A stretch of DNA of 64,000 nt from contig NC_056001.1 in the NCBI RefSeq assembly GCF_018446385.1, positions 107,672,436 to 107,736,435 of the forward strand, read 5' to 3'. Within the stretch, counting starts at the first letter, position 1. The number at the start of each line of letters is the position of its first letter. The notes beneath the pieces are model-generated. The model was given only the letters and a program-made list of their open reading frames with translations, did not search any database and was not told the origin of the DNA. Made by a program: the position numbers and the translations under genes. Of the stretch, positions 34,326 through 47,186 are shown one piece after another. This stretch comes from Zingiber officinale. Lineage: Eukaryota > Streptophyta > Magnoliopsida > Zingiberales > Zingiberaceae.

Positions 34326-37300
34326 TTAGAATAACTCTGGGTACTTCTGTCTTATACTAGCTTCTGTCTCCCACATTGCCTCTTCTGTGGTGTGATTTTG
34401 CCAAATAACTTTTACTAATGGTACCTCCTTGTTCCGTAATTTCTTATTTGCTCGGTCTATTATCTGAATAGGCCGACTGTCATAGCTGCGGTCTTCGCGG
34501 ACTGGTACCGACTGGGGCTCAATCACCTGGGTGGCATCTGGGATATGCTTCTTCAGCATAGAGACATGAAATACATTATGGATGGCTGACATCTCCTGTG
34601 GTAGCTCTAGCTCATATGCTACCTTGCCAACTCTTCTAGTGATAAGGTATGGTCCCACCTATCTGGGACTTAGTTTGCCCTTCTTCCCAAAATGCATTAC
34701 CCCCTTCATGGGAGCCACTTTGAGGAATACTGAATCCCCAACTGAAAACTCTAATACTCAGCATAGCTTTTCTGGCGGCTCTGAGCTGTCTCTATCCTCT
34801 GGCGGATCTGCTGTATAGCTGCTGTGGTATCTGCTACTAGATCTGTCTGAAGTTCTAGTTCTTTCTGTTCACCACTCTCATACCAGCAGATTGAAGATCT
34901 ACAACTCCGCCCATAGAGAGCCTCGTAAGGTGCCATACCGATAGTGGCCTGATAGCTGTTGTTGTATGCAAATTCTGCTAAACTCAAATATTTGCACCAA
35001 CTTCCCTTGAAGTCTAGGGCATATGCTCGGAGCATATCTTCGAGTACCTGATTTACTCGCTCCGTATGACCATCTGTCTGAGGATGGAAAGTTGTGCTAA
35101 ATTTCAACTTAGTGCCCAATGCTGACTGTACACACTCCCAAAAGTGTGATGTGAATCTACTGTCTCTATCTGAAATAATGGTTCGTGGGACTCCATGTAG
35201 TCTAACGATCTCCTTGAGATACAACTGAGCTAGCTGTTCCATGGAGTAGGATATCTTGATAGCTAAGAAGTGGGCTGATTTAGTCAATCTGTCGACTATT
35301 ACCCAGATGGTATCAAAACCATTCGTAGTTCTGGGTAGTCCCACTATGAAATCCATAGAAATGTCTTCCCACTTCCATTCTGGGATCTGGATAGGCTGCA
35401 GAACTCCTCCTGGTCTCTGTTGTTCTGCCTTGACTCTCTCGAAAGTCAGACAGGTACTAACATATCTAGCAATGTCTCTTTTCATTCCAGGCCACCAAAA
35501 ACGTTTCTTTAAGTCTTGGTACATCTTGGTGGAACCCGGATGCATCGCATAAGGAGTCCTGTGAGCCTCGTCTAAGATCTTCCTCCGTAGTTCCTTCTGA
35601 TCTGGAACACAGAGTTTGTCACCAAAATACAACACCCCGCTAGCGGACACTCTAAACTCTCCACTTTCTGATTCTGCTAGTCCTTGCTTGATTTTCTGAA
35701 TTTCAGGATCCTGTCCTTGAGCTGTCTGGATGTCACCAAGCAAGGTGGATTCTAATGTCATAGTAGAGAGCTGTCCTACTATAAGTTCGAGGCTGAATTC
35801 TGTGATCTCCTTCTGTAGGGGTGGTGACATGGCTACTAGTGATAGTAAGGTGGCGCTGGACTTCCTGCTAAGTGCATCTGCTACCTTATTAGCTTTTCCT
35901 GGGTGGTAGAGGATGTCTATGTTATAATCTTTGACTAGCTCAAGCCATCTACGCTGTCGCATATTCAGATCCTTCTGAGTGAAGAAGTACTTCAAACTCT
36001 GATGATCTGTATACACCCTGCACTGAGCTCCATACAAGTAATGTCTCCAAATTTTGAGAGCGAACACTACTGCTGCAAGCTCAAGGTCATGAGTAGGGTA
36101 ATTCTTCTCATATTCCTTGAGTTGTCTGGAGGCATAGGCGATCACTTTGCCATTTTGCATCAGTACTGCTCCTAGTCCCAATTTAGAGGCGTCACTGTAA
36201 ATATCAAAGCTGTCTGTGTTTTCTGGTAGAGTCAAAATGGGAGCACTGGTCAATCTCCTCTTTAACTCGCTGAAGCTGTTCTCACAGTCCTCTGTCCACT
36301 GAAATTTTCTATACTTCCTGGTGAGAGCTGTCAGTGGGGAGGCTATTCTGGAGAAGTCCTCTACAAATTTTCTGTAATAACCTGCTAATCCTAGAAAGCT
36401 TCTGATTTCACTGGCGTTCTTGGGTCTTTTCCAATTACTCACCACTTCTATCTTACTGGGGTCTACCATGATACCATCCTTTGAGATGATGTGACCCAGG
36501 AAGGACACCTGATCTAACCAAAATTCACATTTCGTGAACTTGACGTACAGCTGGTTTTGCTGAAGGGTCTGCAATACTATTCTCAGGTGCTCTGCGTGTT
36601 CTTCCTGAGTTCCTGAATAGATAAGAATGTCATCGATAAACACAATAACAAATCTATCTAGGTAGTCCCTGAATTCTCTGTTCATGAGGTCCATGAAAGT
36701 AGCTGGAGCATTTGTCACACCAAAGGGCATGACTACGAACTCATAATGTCCGTATCTAGTCCTGAACGCTGTCTTGGGTATATCCCCCTCTTTAACTTTC
36801 ACCTGATGATAACCTGATCTGAGGTCTACCTTAGAGAACACTGCTGCTCCTTTAGCTGATCGAACAGGTCATCTATTCTGGGAAGAGGATACCTATTCTT
36901 GATGGTGACTTGGTTCAGTGCTCTGTAATCTATACACAGGCGCATGCTCCCGTCCTTCTTCTTCACGAACAATACAGACGCTCCCCATGGTGAGTGACTA
37001 GGACATATGAAGCCCTTGTCAAGCAGCTCCTGTAGTTGCTCATGAAGTTCCTTTAGTTCTGCTGGAGCCATGCGGTAAGGCACTTTGGAGATAGGATTCG
37101 TACCGGGAATGGGTTCTATCTCAAATTCGATCTCCCTGTCTGGTGCTAAGCCTGGTAACTCTTCAGGGAAGACTGCTGGGTAGTCACATACGACTCGGAC
37201 CTCTGCTAGCTGTTGGCCCTTGTCCTGACTGACATTGACTACATGCGCTAATAATCCCGTGCATCCTGAATCTAACAATTTCTGTGCCTTCAGAGCTGAG

Positions 37301-37660
37301 AGAAATTTCTTCGCTTTTCTCTTTGGTTCTCCACTATACTCAAATTGTACTCTTGCTTCGGGTTGGAATATGACTTTCTGTTTACGGCACTCGATAGAGG
37401 CACCGTATCTGATTAGGAAGTCCATTCCATATATGACATCATAATCAGTCATATCTAGCACTATCATATCACAAAAGAGTTCTCTGTCTGCTATAATGAC
37501 TAGCACTGCTCTGAACCAGTGCGTGGATGCCATAATTTCTCCTTAAGGTAGTGTTGTCAAAAACTGACCACGGAGAACCTCTGGAGGTATCGCTAACTTT
37601 TCGGAAAATGCCCTAGATACATAAGAATGGGTTGCCCCAGTATCGAATAAGACAGTTGCA
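34326..37660 (-). pseudogene. Element A pol: protease, RT, RNase H, integrase
   Basis: Minus strand, in order. The protease motif VLFDTGATHSY is near 37640. The RT from about 37150 contains [24 protein letters not shown], then [22 protein letters not shown] and FIDDILIYS (catalytic Asp pair near 36640). RNase H has [28 protein letters not shown]. Integrase has [54 protein letters not shown]. The C-terminus at 34658-34326 has GPYLITRRVGKVAYELELP and ends with a chromodomain-like segment. Disablements: stops near 37660 and 37545, a frameshift at about 36840 and frame breaks between 34750 and 34660. It would copy and integrate the element if intact; now it cannot. Confidence 0.88.
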
Positions 37661-38949
37661 CTTTACTGTAAAATACTAATCTGACCTGTAACAACTGTCG
37701 AGGCATTCGCTACGTCCTCTCTGGTTAAGGAGTATATCCTTGCATTCGTCATAGCGGGAGGGGCTTCTAGTCTGCCCTGGCTGATATGTGGACCATCTAA
37801 AACGGCCTGCATCTGATGTAGCTGTGCTGGCTGGCCTCCATACTGTATCGGCTGTGGTTGAGGAAGACTTGTCTTGTTCGGGCATTGCTTAGCCATATGC
37901 CCTTCCTGTCCACATTCAAAGCATCCTCGTGTGCCCTTACGACAAACTCCTGGGTGAAATTTCCCACAAGTAGCACATTTGGGATAACTAGGCTGTTTGT
38001 TGGCTGGTCCTCCTTTTGGGTAACTCCCTGGTTTGCGTTTGTTGCTGGAGTTCCCTTTCCAATTAGAGCCGTGGGAGCTGTGGCCCTGGTGTTTCTGAGT
38101 ACCTGAGCCTCCCTGACCCTTGGACTCTGAGAGGACTTGCTTCTGCTGTCTGATATTGTTCTGGTAGTGCTCGGTGGTCAGAGTACTGCTGACTAGTTCT
38201 TCGGTGGTTTGCGGCCTATGAACGCCGCCAGCCACGTTCATTGCTATTTCTGGCCTCAGCATCTTGAGCATCAACCGGACTCGTTCTTTTTCTGTGCTGA
38301 CTAGTTCAGGGCATAGACGAGCCAGTCTATTGAATTTCTTCACGGCTTCCTCAACTGATAGGTTGCCCTGACGAAACTCGGTGAACTCGTCGTAGTGGCG
38401 GTTTGTGACCCGCATGTGAAAGAACTCCTCGAAGAATTCTTTCTCGAAGTCAGCCCATGTCATCTGGTTCACTAGGCGCTTCACTCTAATTCTCTCCCAC
38501 CACATACGTGCATCTCCTGTCAAGCAGAAGGAGGCGCACTTCACTTTTTCATGCTCTGGCCAGTCCAGAAGCTCCATCGTACTCTCCAGCGTTTTGAACT
38601 AGGCTTGAGAATCCCATGGTTCACTGGTGCCTGAGAAGTTCTCGGGCTTGACTCTCTGCCACTGGATCAGATAAGCTTCTCTCTTTGCTTCTGCTGCTGG
38701 AGCTACTAGTGCTGTAGGCTGGACTGGTGGAACCTCTATAACTACTGGGGTTGCTATGTTTGGTTCCGGGGTGACAGTGGGAGTATTCTGCTGATTAGCC
38801 TTTAAGGTGGCTATCTACTATTGTTGTTCTGCTAGCTGCTTCTGCAACTGAGCCACTACTACTGTAAGGTCTGGGGGAGGCACTGGATTGCCTGCCTCAT
38901 GCTGGGGCTCAGTAGCTGGTGCCCTTCTAGCTGGGCGTCCTCGTGCCAT
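37661..38949 (-). pseudogene. Element A gag
   Basis: Starts MARGRPARRAP at 38949. Three in-frame stops lie in the first third (two adjacent near 38817, one near 38600). From 38577 it is open: a retrotransposon gag core (CASFCLTGDARMWWERIR, FEKEFFEEFFHMRVTNRHYDEF, FRQGNLSVEEAVKKFNRLA), then a basic Gly/Ser-rich region and one CCHC knuckle (CFECGQEGHMAKQC near 37925) preceded by CATCGKFHPGVC. Runs into protease after a stop. Confidence 0.85.
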
Positions 38950-39149
38950 TTCTAAAGGAACAAAGGACATACATAACTAAAGCATCATGTGTATATAACT
39001 ACTATCACTATCATGTTAGTTACTACCACAACTAAGCATACTTTAGTGATCTTCAAACATGAAAGCAATAAACATAACAAAGTGAGAGGTATTCTTACTT
39101 GGAAGCTACAGGTTCAATGCTGATGTGTGTGTAGGAAGTATGGAACTTT

Positions 39150-39161
39150 GCTCTGATACCA
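39150..39161 (-). other. Primer-binding site of element A
   Basis: The minus strand reads TGGTATCAGAGC, 3 nt inside the 5' LTR boundary at 39165. Confidence 0.9.
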
Positions 39162-39164
39162 CTC

Positions 39165-41410
39165 TGTAATGACCCGCCTTCTACTGGCTAGGCTGTAAGG
39201 CCGGACCGTCACATTATGCTGTGCTAAGCTATATCCATGACCATTACTAAGTCTAGATGCGGAAAACTGTACCAATTTAAAACTTTGCCAAGCTAATACA
39301 AATTCTTGTTCCTACATGTACTGAGGGATGCAATCTAAGGTATACATGGCATAGCCTACATCCCCTATGGTCAAGGAACTGAATTACAAGGGTTCCTGGT
39401 CGAAACCTTGCTTCCCAATCGATCCAGATTGAACTCAATCGATTGCAAGCTGTTGAATCGATCCATGGATCGATTCAGATTGCTACTGTGCTCGGGGTAA
39501 TATTCTGGATTGATCGGCTGATCGATCCAGACTGGCCAATAGATCCAGTGATCGATTCCGGAGCTCTCTGTTCGCGGGAGCGATTTCCCGATCGATCGAA
39601 CGATCGATCCCCAAACTCTCTGTTCGCGACAAAATGCGACTGGATCGATCGGCTGATCGATCCAGAAGCCTACTGTTCGCGGAACCAGGCTCCCAATCGA
39701 TCCGCTGATCGATTGAGGGCCCTCAATCGATCCACTGATCGATCGGGGTTTCTGATTTCACAGCAAAACTCTGATTTCAGCACTGTTTCGTGCCAAAATC
39801 ACCTACAAGAGTTCTATATTAGCTGAGAACATACCAATAACACATAACTGAGATTATGAGCATAAGTACTAACAATCTAAGCAAGTCTTTCACGATTCAA
39901 GGCATTAAAATAACTAGAAATGCGGAAAATAACACTATATAAAAGCTAAAGCCTTAGTTTGCTAATTCATCCAAGATCTTCATTCCAGGTTCCTTCCACA
40001 CACATCTTCATCGCATTAACCTCCAGCCTCCGCTAATCCATCTTTCCTTTACCTTTATATGCAGTATAAGGAAAGAAGTATCTGTAAGCTTTACGCTTAG
40101 TAAGAAACCATCTACCTCACTAAAACATGCATACGATGCAATTTATGTTTTTAAAACATGCTATTTGAAATATATGTTGAACAGGTAAAAGCATGGCATG
40201 ACATACAAACAAACTAGTCATGGCAACAAGTGCTAACATAAACTATCATATTGTATCAATAGGAACTAAACTGATACAAAAACTGAGCTGAGCTAATTCC
40301 AACTAATGCTAAAGCTGTACTGAAATCACATATCTATTTGTGAAGTTTTGAAAACTATTTTCATAAATAGGTTAAAATAATAATCATGCTGCTGTTTGGG
40401 CCCGACAACTGTACTTGCTATACGCGCATTCCTAACTAGACCCGGGTTTGCAAGTCCCGAATTTAGTAGGGTTTACTAGGTTATCTAAACCTAGGGACGA
40501 CTGTGGGAGCCCAACCCAATGGATATCTGATCCAGTACAGTGCCACTGCTAAAATAAAATACTGGTTATAGCTAAATTTTCTTATCTTGCTATTTCTAGG
40601 TTATCTGAACCTAGAGGCGACTGTGGGAGCCCACCCATTGGACCGTAGTCCCATATAAGCTGTACTAAAGCTGCATATACTAAATAAATGCTTCTATCGC
40701 ATTTAGCTAACTATTAAAATGCCTAAGTCGCATTTTAATGGTGCAGAACATTCTATCGGGCACTTGGCGTGCGCTGTTGCACCCCCTATGTGCCACAAAT
40801 CCATATATTACTAAACTAAAACATGAAATCACACGAGAACTACTTATACTGCAGGTGAGGGGTTTCTTACCTCCTGCTCGAAGTTTCTTACAAAACTAAA
40901 CGCTAGGTTTCCGGTGAAGAAGATCCCTTCGGCGATCTCCTTGCGTCTACGTGTTCCTCTCGTGGAGAGGAGCGTCCTCGTGTCGGAGTTGTTGCCGGAA
41001 GGAGCCCTTATGACCCTAGGAATGAAACCCTAGCCTTTCCTTGGCTTTGGCGTGAAGAGAGGGTGCGGGAGAGAGGGGTTCGGCGGTGAGGGTTTGAGGA
41101 GAAAGAATCCCGATCAAAATAATAACTCCTCACTTAAAATCTCTATTTATATTAAGTGGGTAATTCGGCTCAACTCAAATATAAATATAATTGTTCCCCT
41201 TTCCTTTCAGCACGGTCCTGCTGGGTTCACTTGGTTACTAAAGCTATCTAAAGGTTATCGGACCCGATAGGTCCCGGGTTCGATTCCCGCTTAAGCTATT
41301 CTACGTTTCTATTTCTTTTTGCTAGTTCCGCTACTCTAAAAATTCCATAAAAATATCCTAAAAATCATAGAATATTTCTAAAATAATTTTGAGAATTTCC
41401 GGGCGTTACA
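39165..41410 (-). repeat. 5' LTR of element A
   Basis: 2246-bp uninterrupted LTR. It provides the empty site for element B at about 40186. Carries the palindrome array at 39415-39760 and the antisense tRNA-like motif with GGGTTCGATTCCCGC at 41277-41291. Confidence 0.9.
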
Positions 41411-43047
41411 GGCAAGCTTGCTATAAATTATATAACATAAATAAATAAATTTTATATAAAAAAAAATTATTAACATGGTAAGATAGTACGTTGTATGTTT
41501 CAAAAACTCTTATTGTATTTTATTTACTATCAAAGGACTGGTATATAATGTTCTTAAAATGATTAACTTGTGTAGATAGCTATCCAGGTGTCATAAATAC
41601 ACGACTGGCGTCCAATAAAGACAACATATATTTTTTCCTATATTAATTAAATAGATCATATAGAATCATGTATAAACAATGTATTAGAATTAGATAGAAT
41701 TATAATTTAAAATGAAATGCTTTATCAAGTAGCTTCAACACATTATAGCACCTAATTAACATCATGTAGCAGTAACAGCTAAATGTCCAAGTATCTGTTA
41801 TACATTATAGGAGCTAAATGTCCAAGTGATTACTATACGTTATAGCAGTTAAATGTTCAAGTAGCTGATACACGTTGTAGCATGCGTCGGGCTTATACGT
41901 TGTAGCATAAATCCTTCTAATATATATTACGATTAGAGGGAATTATAATTTAAAATAAAACAACTTATCATTGGTTATGAAAGGTCGAAAATGATGTTTA
42001 GCAAATTCTTTGCAAATTATATATAATCAAAAAATGCTAAGCAAAGCACCATCGCTATATTTTCGGTGGCAATTTGAGGAGATTCTAATAAACATATGAC
42101 TATAAGTTATGGTTAACTTAGCAGTGTCTTTATTTTACTTGTCAGTAGGAGATAGCTGCGACGGAAGATGATCACGAAAGGAGCGAGAGCGAGAAACAAA
42201 AAGAGGAAGATTTTAATTTGGAAGAAAGTCGAGCAAGCCCTGCGGAGCTCACCTACTCGCCTACCCTTCCGATGGCTAGGCGAAGTTGTTACCTTATTTC
42301 TCAATTTTCGTTTGACTTCAATTAAATCTAAATAATAGACCGAATTAAATTAATTTATTTCATTTATTTCGAAAGTCATTTTTTATTTAAAAATTTGATT
42401 TCCATTTAAATAAATTTTTATAAAATATTTTTTAAAAAATAATATTAAACGGATTGAGTTTATATTTAAAAAAATTAATATTTTTTTAAAAATGTATAAC
42501 AATTCAACTTATTTAATTTTAATAATAAAGTTCAATCATCCGATTCAAATCGAATGCTCAGTCCTAGTTACAATTAGCTCTATGGGTATCATATCCTAAT
42601 TAGATCTTTCATAAGGATAAAATTCGAAACTCAACTATCGAATATTATTGAAAAGTTTTCTCCTAAATAAATAGTGAATCTATAAAATATTAACTGTCAA
42701 AATTGATCTCCATGTGTACTTCAACAATTTATCCTAACAAACGATTGAAAACTTTCGTTGGACTTAATCAATCGCTTCAGATTTAATAGTATCTGACTGA
42801 CAATTGAGTACGAAGTAATAGAACCCTAGCCATGTAAGATCCAAGTTGGACTGTACGACCCACAAGATGTTCAAAGAGATAAATTTTAAATAAAAAATAT
42901 TATAATTTTGATTAAAGTGACCAAAATCGTTACAGGATCATTTTTACACAAATTTTAAATTTCAGCCCATATTAGAATATCATTTGGATTCAGTAATAAA
43001 TGTTTGAAAAATAATCATATAATAATTTTAAACAGCAGTACGATATC
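41411..43047. other. Host flank between two retrotransposons
   Basis: AT-rich intergenic DNA, no gene recognised. It starts with GGCAA, the duplication of element A. Blocks at 41660-41710 and 41900-41970 resemble 22620-22700, indicating a local tandem repeat older than element A. Confidence 0.5.
41777..41890. repeat. 35-bp tandem repeat, three copies
   Basis: AG(C/T)TAAATGT(C/T)CAAGT..T..TA.AC.TTATAG units start at 41777, 41812 and 41847, exactly 35 bp apart. Confidence 0.75.
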
Positions 43048-43219
43048 ATCATTGTAAAAATTAAGAGAAGGAAGAAATTAATCATATTATTAGATCTTAA
43101 AATTGATACAGAGTATAAGGTCTTATATAATTAAGTTAAGAAACCATAAACTCTATTAAAAAGGAAAAAGTCTAAATTACCCTAAAAGTTATAAATAAAT
43201 AAATATATAATCTAACATT

Positions 43220-46200
43220 CTCCCTCAAACTCATGATACTATAGCTATAAGCATTGAGAGTTTGTCATATAAAAAATGAAAACGTAAAGCGGAATGTGTC
43301 TTGGTAAACATATCAGCAATCTATAATTTTGAAGGAACGAAAGGCAATGTGATTGTGCCAATCTGAAGATGGTGACAAGTAATGTGACAATCAATTTCAA
43401 TATGTTTCGTCCGCTCATGAAAAACTGAATTATGTGTAATTTGAATAGCACTCTGATTATCATAATATAATGGAGTAGGTTGATAAAGAGAGACATCCAT
43501 ATCCGCAAACAACCAATGCAACTAAACTATCTCACAAGTAGTAGAGGTCATAGCACGATACTTAGCTTCTGTGGAAGATCTAGAAATAACATCTTGTTTT
43601 TTACTCTTCCGAGAAATGAGAGAATCACCCAGAAAAATGTAGAAGCCAGTAGTAGATTTGGGATTCGCAGGATCACCAACCCAATCCGCATCAGAGTATG
43701 CACACAGCTCAAGAGATGAAGTAGAAGGAAATAAAATGCTTTGAAATTGAGTACCCTGAAGATAACTGAGAATACGAAGAACATCATCTCAATGAAGTGT
43801 AGTTGGTGCAGCGACAAATTGACTAACCACATGAACAGCATGCGCAATATCTGGATGAGTCGCGGTGAGATAAACCAAGCTTCCAACAATAGTTTTGTAC
43901 AAACTAGGGTCCGGCAAAGGTGAGCTATCAGATGGAGAATATCGAGCATTAGTGTCAATAGGAGTATCATCAACTCTATTATCAGTAAGACAAGCACGCT
44001 CAAACAGATTAGATATATACTTTTATTGAGATAAAAGATAACCTTTCGGGGAATAAGCAACCTCAATGCCCAGAAAGTAGCGTAGTATACCTAAGTCTTT
44101 CATAGCAAAACAATGAGTCAATTCAGATTTCAAGGAAGCAATTTCATCAGAATCATCACCAGTAATAATCATGTCATCAACATATAATGATAAAAAATAC
44201 AACCTGCACTCGTACATCTGACAAACAATGCTAAATCATGATTACTAGGATGAAACTAAACGAAGTAATCACTATAGAGAACTTCTCAAACCAAGCACGA
44301 GGTGCTTGTTTGAGACCATAAAACGTTTGACGAAGCCTGCAAACTTCACCAGGTTTGTGTGAAATACCAGGAGGAGGTATCATATACACTTTTTCATGAA
44401 GATTACCATTTAGAAATGCATTCTTGACATTCATCTAAGATATTCTCCATCGACAAACAGAAGCAACAACAATCAGAGTACGAACAGTTGTCATTTTTAC
44501 AACAGGAGCAAATGTTTCTTCATAATCCATGTCATACTTCTGAAAATAACCTTTAGCAACAAGACGAGCTTTGTATCGTTTGATAGATCTATCAGATTTA
44601 GTTTTGATCTTATATACCCAACGAGAACCAATAGTATGTTTTCCTAGTGGAAATGGAACCAAATCCCATGTATGACTCTGATGCAAAGCAGTTAGTTCCT
44701 CAGCCATAGCACTCTGCTAAAGTGGGTTACAAACAACTTCTCTATAGGATTCATGCTCAGAAAGACAATGAATAGATGCAACAAATGAAGCAAAAGAACG
44801 AGAATAACAAGAGTAAATAAAATATGATAGTTTAGTAGACTTACGAACACGAGTGGATTGACGACGATGGAGAGAAGGATCATCCGTAATCTCAAGAGAT
44901 AATTGGACAGTGGCAGAAGGAGGAACATATGGAGCGGATATCTCGGGAACCAAAGTACCAGATTCAATTAAACTACCAATAGGATTTGTGGGTGAATCTT
45001 CCTCAGTATCAGTATTGAAAGGATCAATACAAAGCATATCTGACTTTGTCATATTATGTGAATTAGCCGGAATAGAAAAGAATGAAATATGTTCAAGAAA
45101 CACAACATCACGAGAGACATACAATTATTGATCAATGAGATCAAAACAACGATATCCTTTTTGACTAACATCATAACCTAGAAAGACACAAAGAGCAGAT
45201 CGAGATGCTAAGTATTACGCTCTATATGTGGACGGAGGACTAAGCAAGTACAACCAAAAATACGCAAAGAGGAATAGACAGGAGCATACCCATACAACTT
45301 TTCAAAAGGTGACAAACCTAAATTGTGTGATGTTGGAATTCTATTAATGACATGAGCATCAGTAAGGATTACTCCCCCCCCAAAGGCAATAGGAACACTG
45401 ATAGATAATAAAAATGAACTGCCTGTTTCAACAAGATGTCTATGTTTCCGTTCATCCATGTCATTTTGTTCAGGAATATCTGTATACGAGGTTTGATGAA
45501 TAGTATCATCAGAAGCAAGTAAATGTGAAAATCGATTTGAAGTGTATTCACCCCCCAAATTACAACAAAAACACTTTATGATACTAGAATGTTGAGTTTT
45601 CACAAGAGCCCTAAAGTTATTAAAAATTGTAAGATAAATCAGACCTGTGTTCCATAAGATAGACCCAAGAGTAACGAGTACAATCATCAATAAACGAAAC
45701 ATAATACCTTGACCCCCCCTTAGGAATAGGAGAGGATCCCCATACATCAGAATGGATAAGATCAAATGGAGTAGAAGAAAAAGAAAGACTTTTAGAAAAT
45801 GGTAAGGCAGAAAATTTGGCCAGTTTACAACCACTACAATAAAAAATATCAAAACTTTTTAAAGGTCCTAATGCTCTTGTAGAGGCTAAAAACTACAAAT
45901 GAGGCGCTGAAATATGACCTAAGTGAAAGTGACACAAATAAAAATTAGAAGATGAATGACTCAGATGAAAAAATGATAAATCTACACTCGAAGCTACAAC
46001 TTCTGGTAATTTGAGTTGATTTAAAACATAGAGTCCTCCTTGCTTATGGCTTGTCTCAATCAGCCTCTGAGATTGCGGGTCCTGAACATAACAATTGGAT
46101 GAAGAAAAAGAGACTAGATATCCAGACTCACATAATTGAATAATAGAAACAAGATTTAAAGTAAACCTCGGAATATAATAAACATTAGTAAGAGATAAAG

Positions 46201-46496
46201 AAGATGTAACAATTGAACCAACACCTACTGATGACATAGGAGTATCATCAGCAGTCACAATAGATATAGATGAACTGAGAGAAAAGAAACAAAAGATGAC
46301 AAATTAGATGACATATGATGGGAGGCACGAAAGTCCAAAATCCACAAGGATGAATATATACCTAAAATACCATACGATGACAAACCTATATAAGAGGAAG
46401 CTGACATGGTAGAGGGTTGTGACATATGGAACTATTGAAATTGCTCAAATATATATGAATCAGATTTCCATGAAACATCTGCACGACCAGACATGA
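43220..46496 (-). pseudogene. Copia polyprotein remnant (protease/GAG-pre-integrase, integrase, RT, RNase H)
   Basis: Blocks in order on the minus strand: 46496-45893, protease-like and GAG-pre-integrase region (NVYYIPRFTLNLVSI, HFHLGH); 45852-45208, integrase (FIDDCTRYSW, QTSYTDIPEQN, TPFDLIHSDVWG); 44707-44435, RT start (KARLVAKGY, ETFAPVVKMTTVR); 44434-44231, VKNAFLNGNLHEKVYM, VCRLRQTFYGLKQAPRAWF; 44217-44023, [11 protein letters not shown]; 43521-43321, RNase H (YYDNQSAI, HERTKHIEIDCH). Many stops and frameshifts. Most of gag is missing upstream of 46496, where a minisatellite is found instead. Not functional. Confidence 0.85.
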
Positions 46497-46621
46497 TGAC
46501 ATAATGAATAATTCTCAAAATAACTAAATTGTAAGGATACATATTTGTATGATCCGCAAAAACTAATGTCAGGACGACCCGTGGTCATACAAAAAATCTA
46601 AGGCAGAAAAGGATGTTAAAT

Positions 46622-46930
46622 GTAGAAATCAGTAGCATAGGACGTCAGTGTCAAAATCAGTAGAAAAGGACGTCAGTGTCAAAATCGGCAACATAGGGCT
46701 TCGGCACCAAAATCGGTAGAAAAGAGCGTCGGCGCCGAAATTGACAGCACAGGACGTTGGTGTCGAAATCAGCAGAAAAATACCGTCGGCGTCGAAATTG
46801 GTAGAAAATAATGTTGGCACCGAAATCGGTAGGACAGGACGTCAGCGTCGAAATTGACAGAAAATAGATATCGGCGCCAAAATCAACAGCAGCAGGACAG
46901 AAAATAAATGTCGACATCGAAATCAATAGC
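46622..46930. repeat. 28-29-bp minisatellite in the leader of the copia element
   Basis: About ten units of the type (G/A)GTAG(A/C)A..AGGACGTC(A/G)G(T/C)GTC(A/G)AAAT(C/T). The AAAT(C/T) landmark recurs at about 46653, 46681, 46709, 46738, 46765, 46794, 46821, 46850 and 46879. Confidence 0.85.
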
Positions 46931-47186
46931 AGTAGTAGGAGAAGACAATAGTAATAGGAAGCAATAACAAGGGACATTAGAAAAAAAATATATCAAAGAA
47001 GGAAAATCGCTCTGATACCATGTAGAAATTAAGAGATGGAAAAAAACTAACCATATTATTAGATCTTAAAATTGATACAGAGTATAAGGTCTTATATAGT
47101 TAAGTTAAGAAACCCTAAACTCTATAAAAAAAAATCCAAATTATCTTAAAAATTATAAACAAATAAATATATAATCTAACCATCAT

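Larger units (their letters stand above)
22731..41410 (-). mobile_element. Element A: Ty3/gypsy Tekay/Del-type retrotransposon carrying nested insertions
   Basis: Both ends are TGTAA(C/T)GACCCGCC..(A/G)TTACA and the element is flanked by GGCAA at 22726-22730 and 41411-41415, a perfect 5-bp duplication. In minus orientation the order is 5' LTR 41410-39165, primer site 39161-39150, gag, protease, RT, RNase H, integrase with a chromodomain-type C-terminus, and 3' LTR 34290-22731. The 3' LTR is expanded by the copia-type element B (23756-33031). Domain order and the C-terminal VKVIWQNHTTEEAMWE motif fit the chromovirus branch. The LTRs differ at only a few percent by eye, so the insertion is not very old. 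One 22-bp tandem duplication (about 33461-33482) is present only in the left LTR. Confidence 0.9.
43053..47181 (-). mobile_element. Ty1/copia element with short LTRs (Ale/Retrofit-like)
   Basis: Flanked by ATCAT at 43048-43052 and 47182-47186. LTRs are about 160 bp (43053-43217 and 47021-47181). A primer site GCTCTGATACCA (minus: TGGTATCAGAGC, 47009-47020) touches the 5' LTR, and a purine-rich TTTGAGGGAGAA touches the 3' LTR. The polyprotein order gag remnant-integrase-RT-RNase H on the minus strand is that of copia. Short LTRs and adjacent PBS fit the Ale/Retrofit lineage; that lineage name is inferred. Confidence 0.88.
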
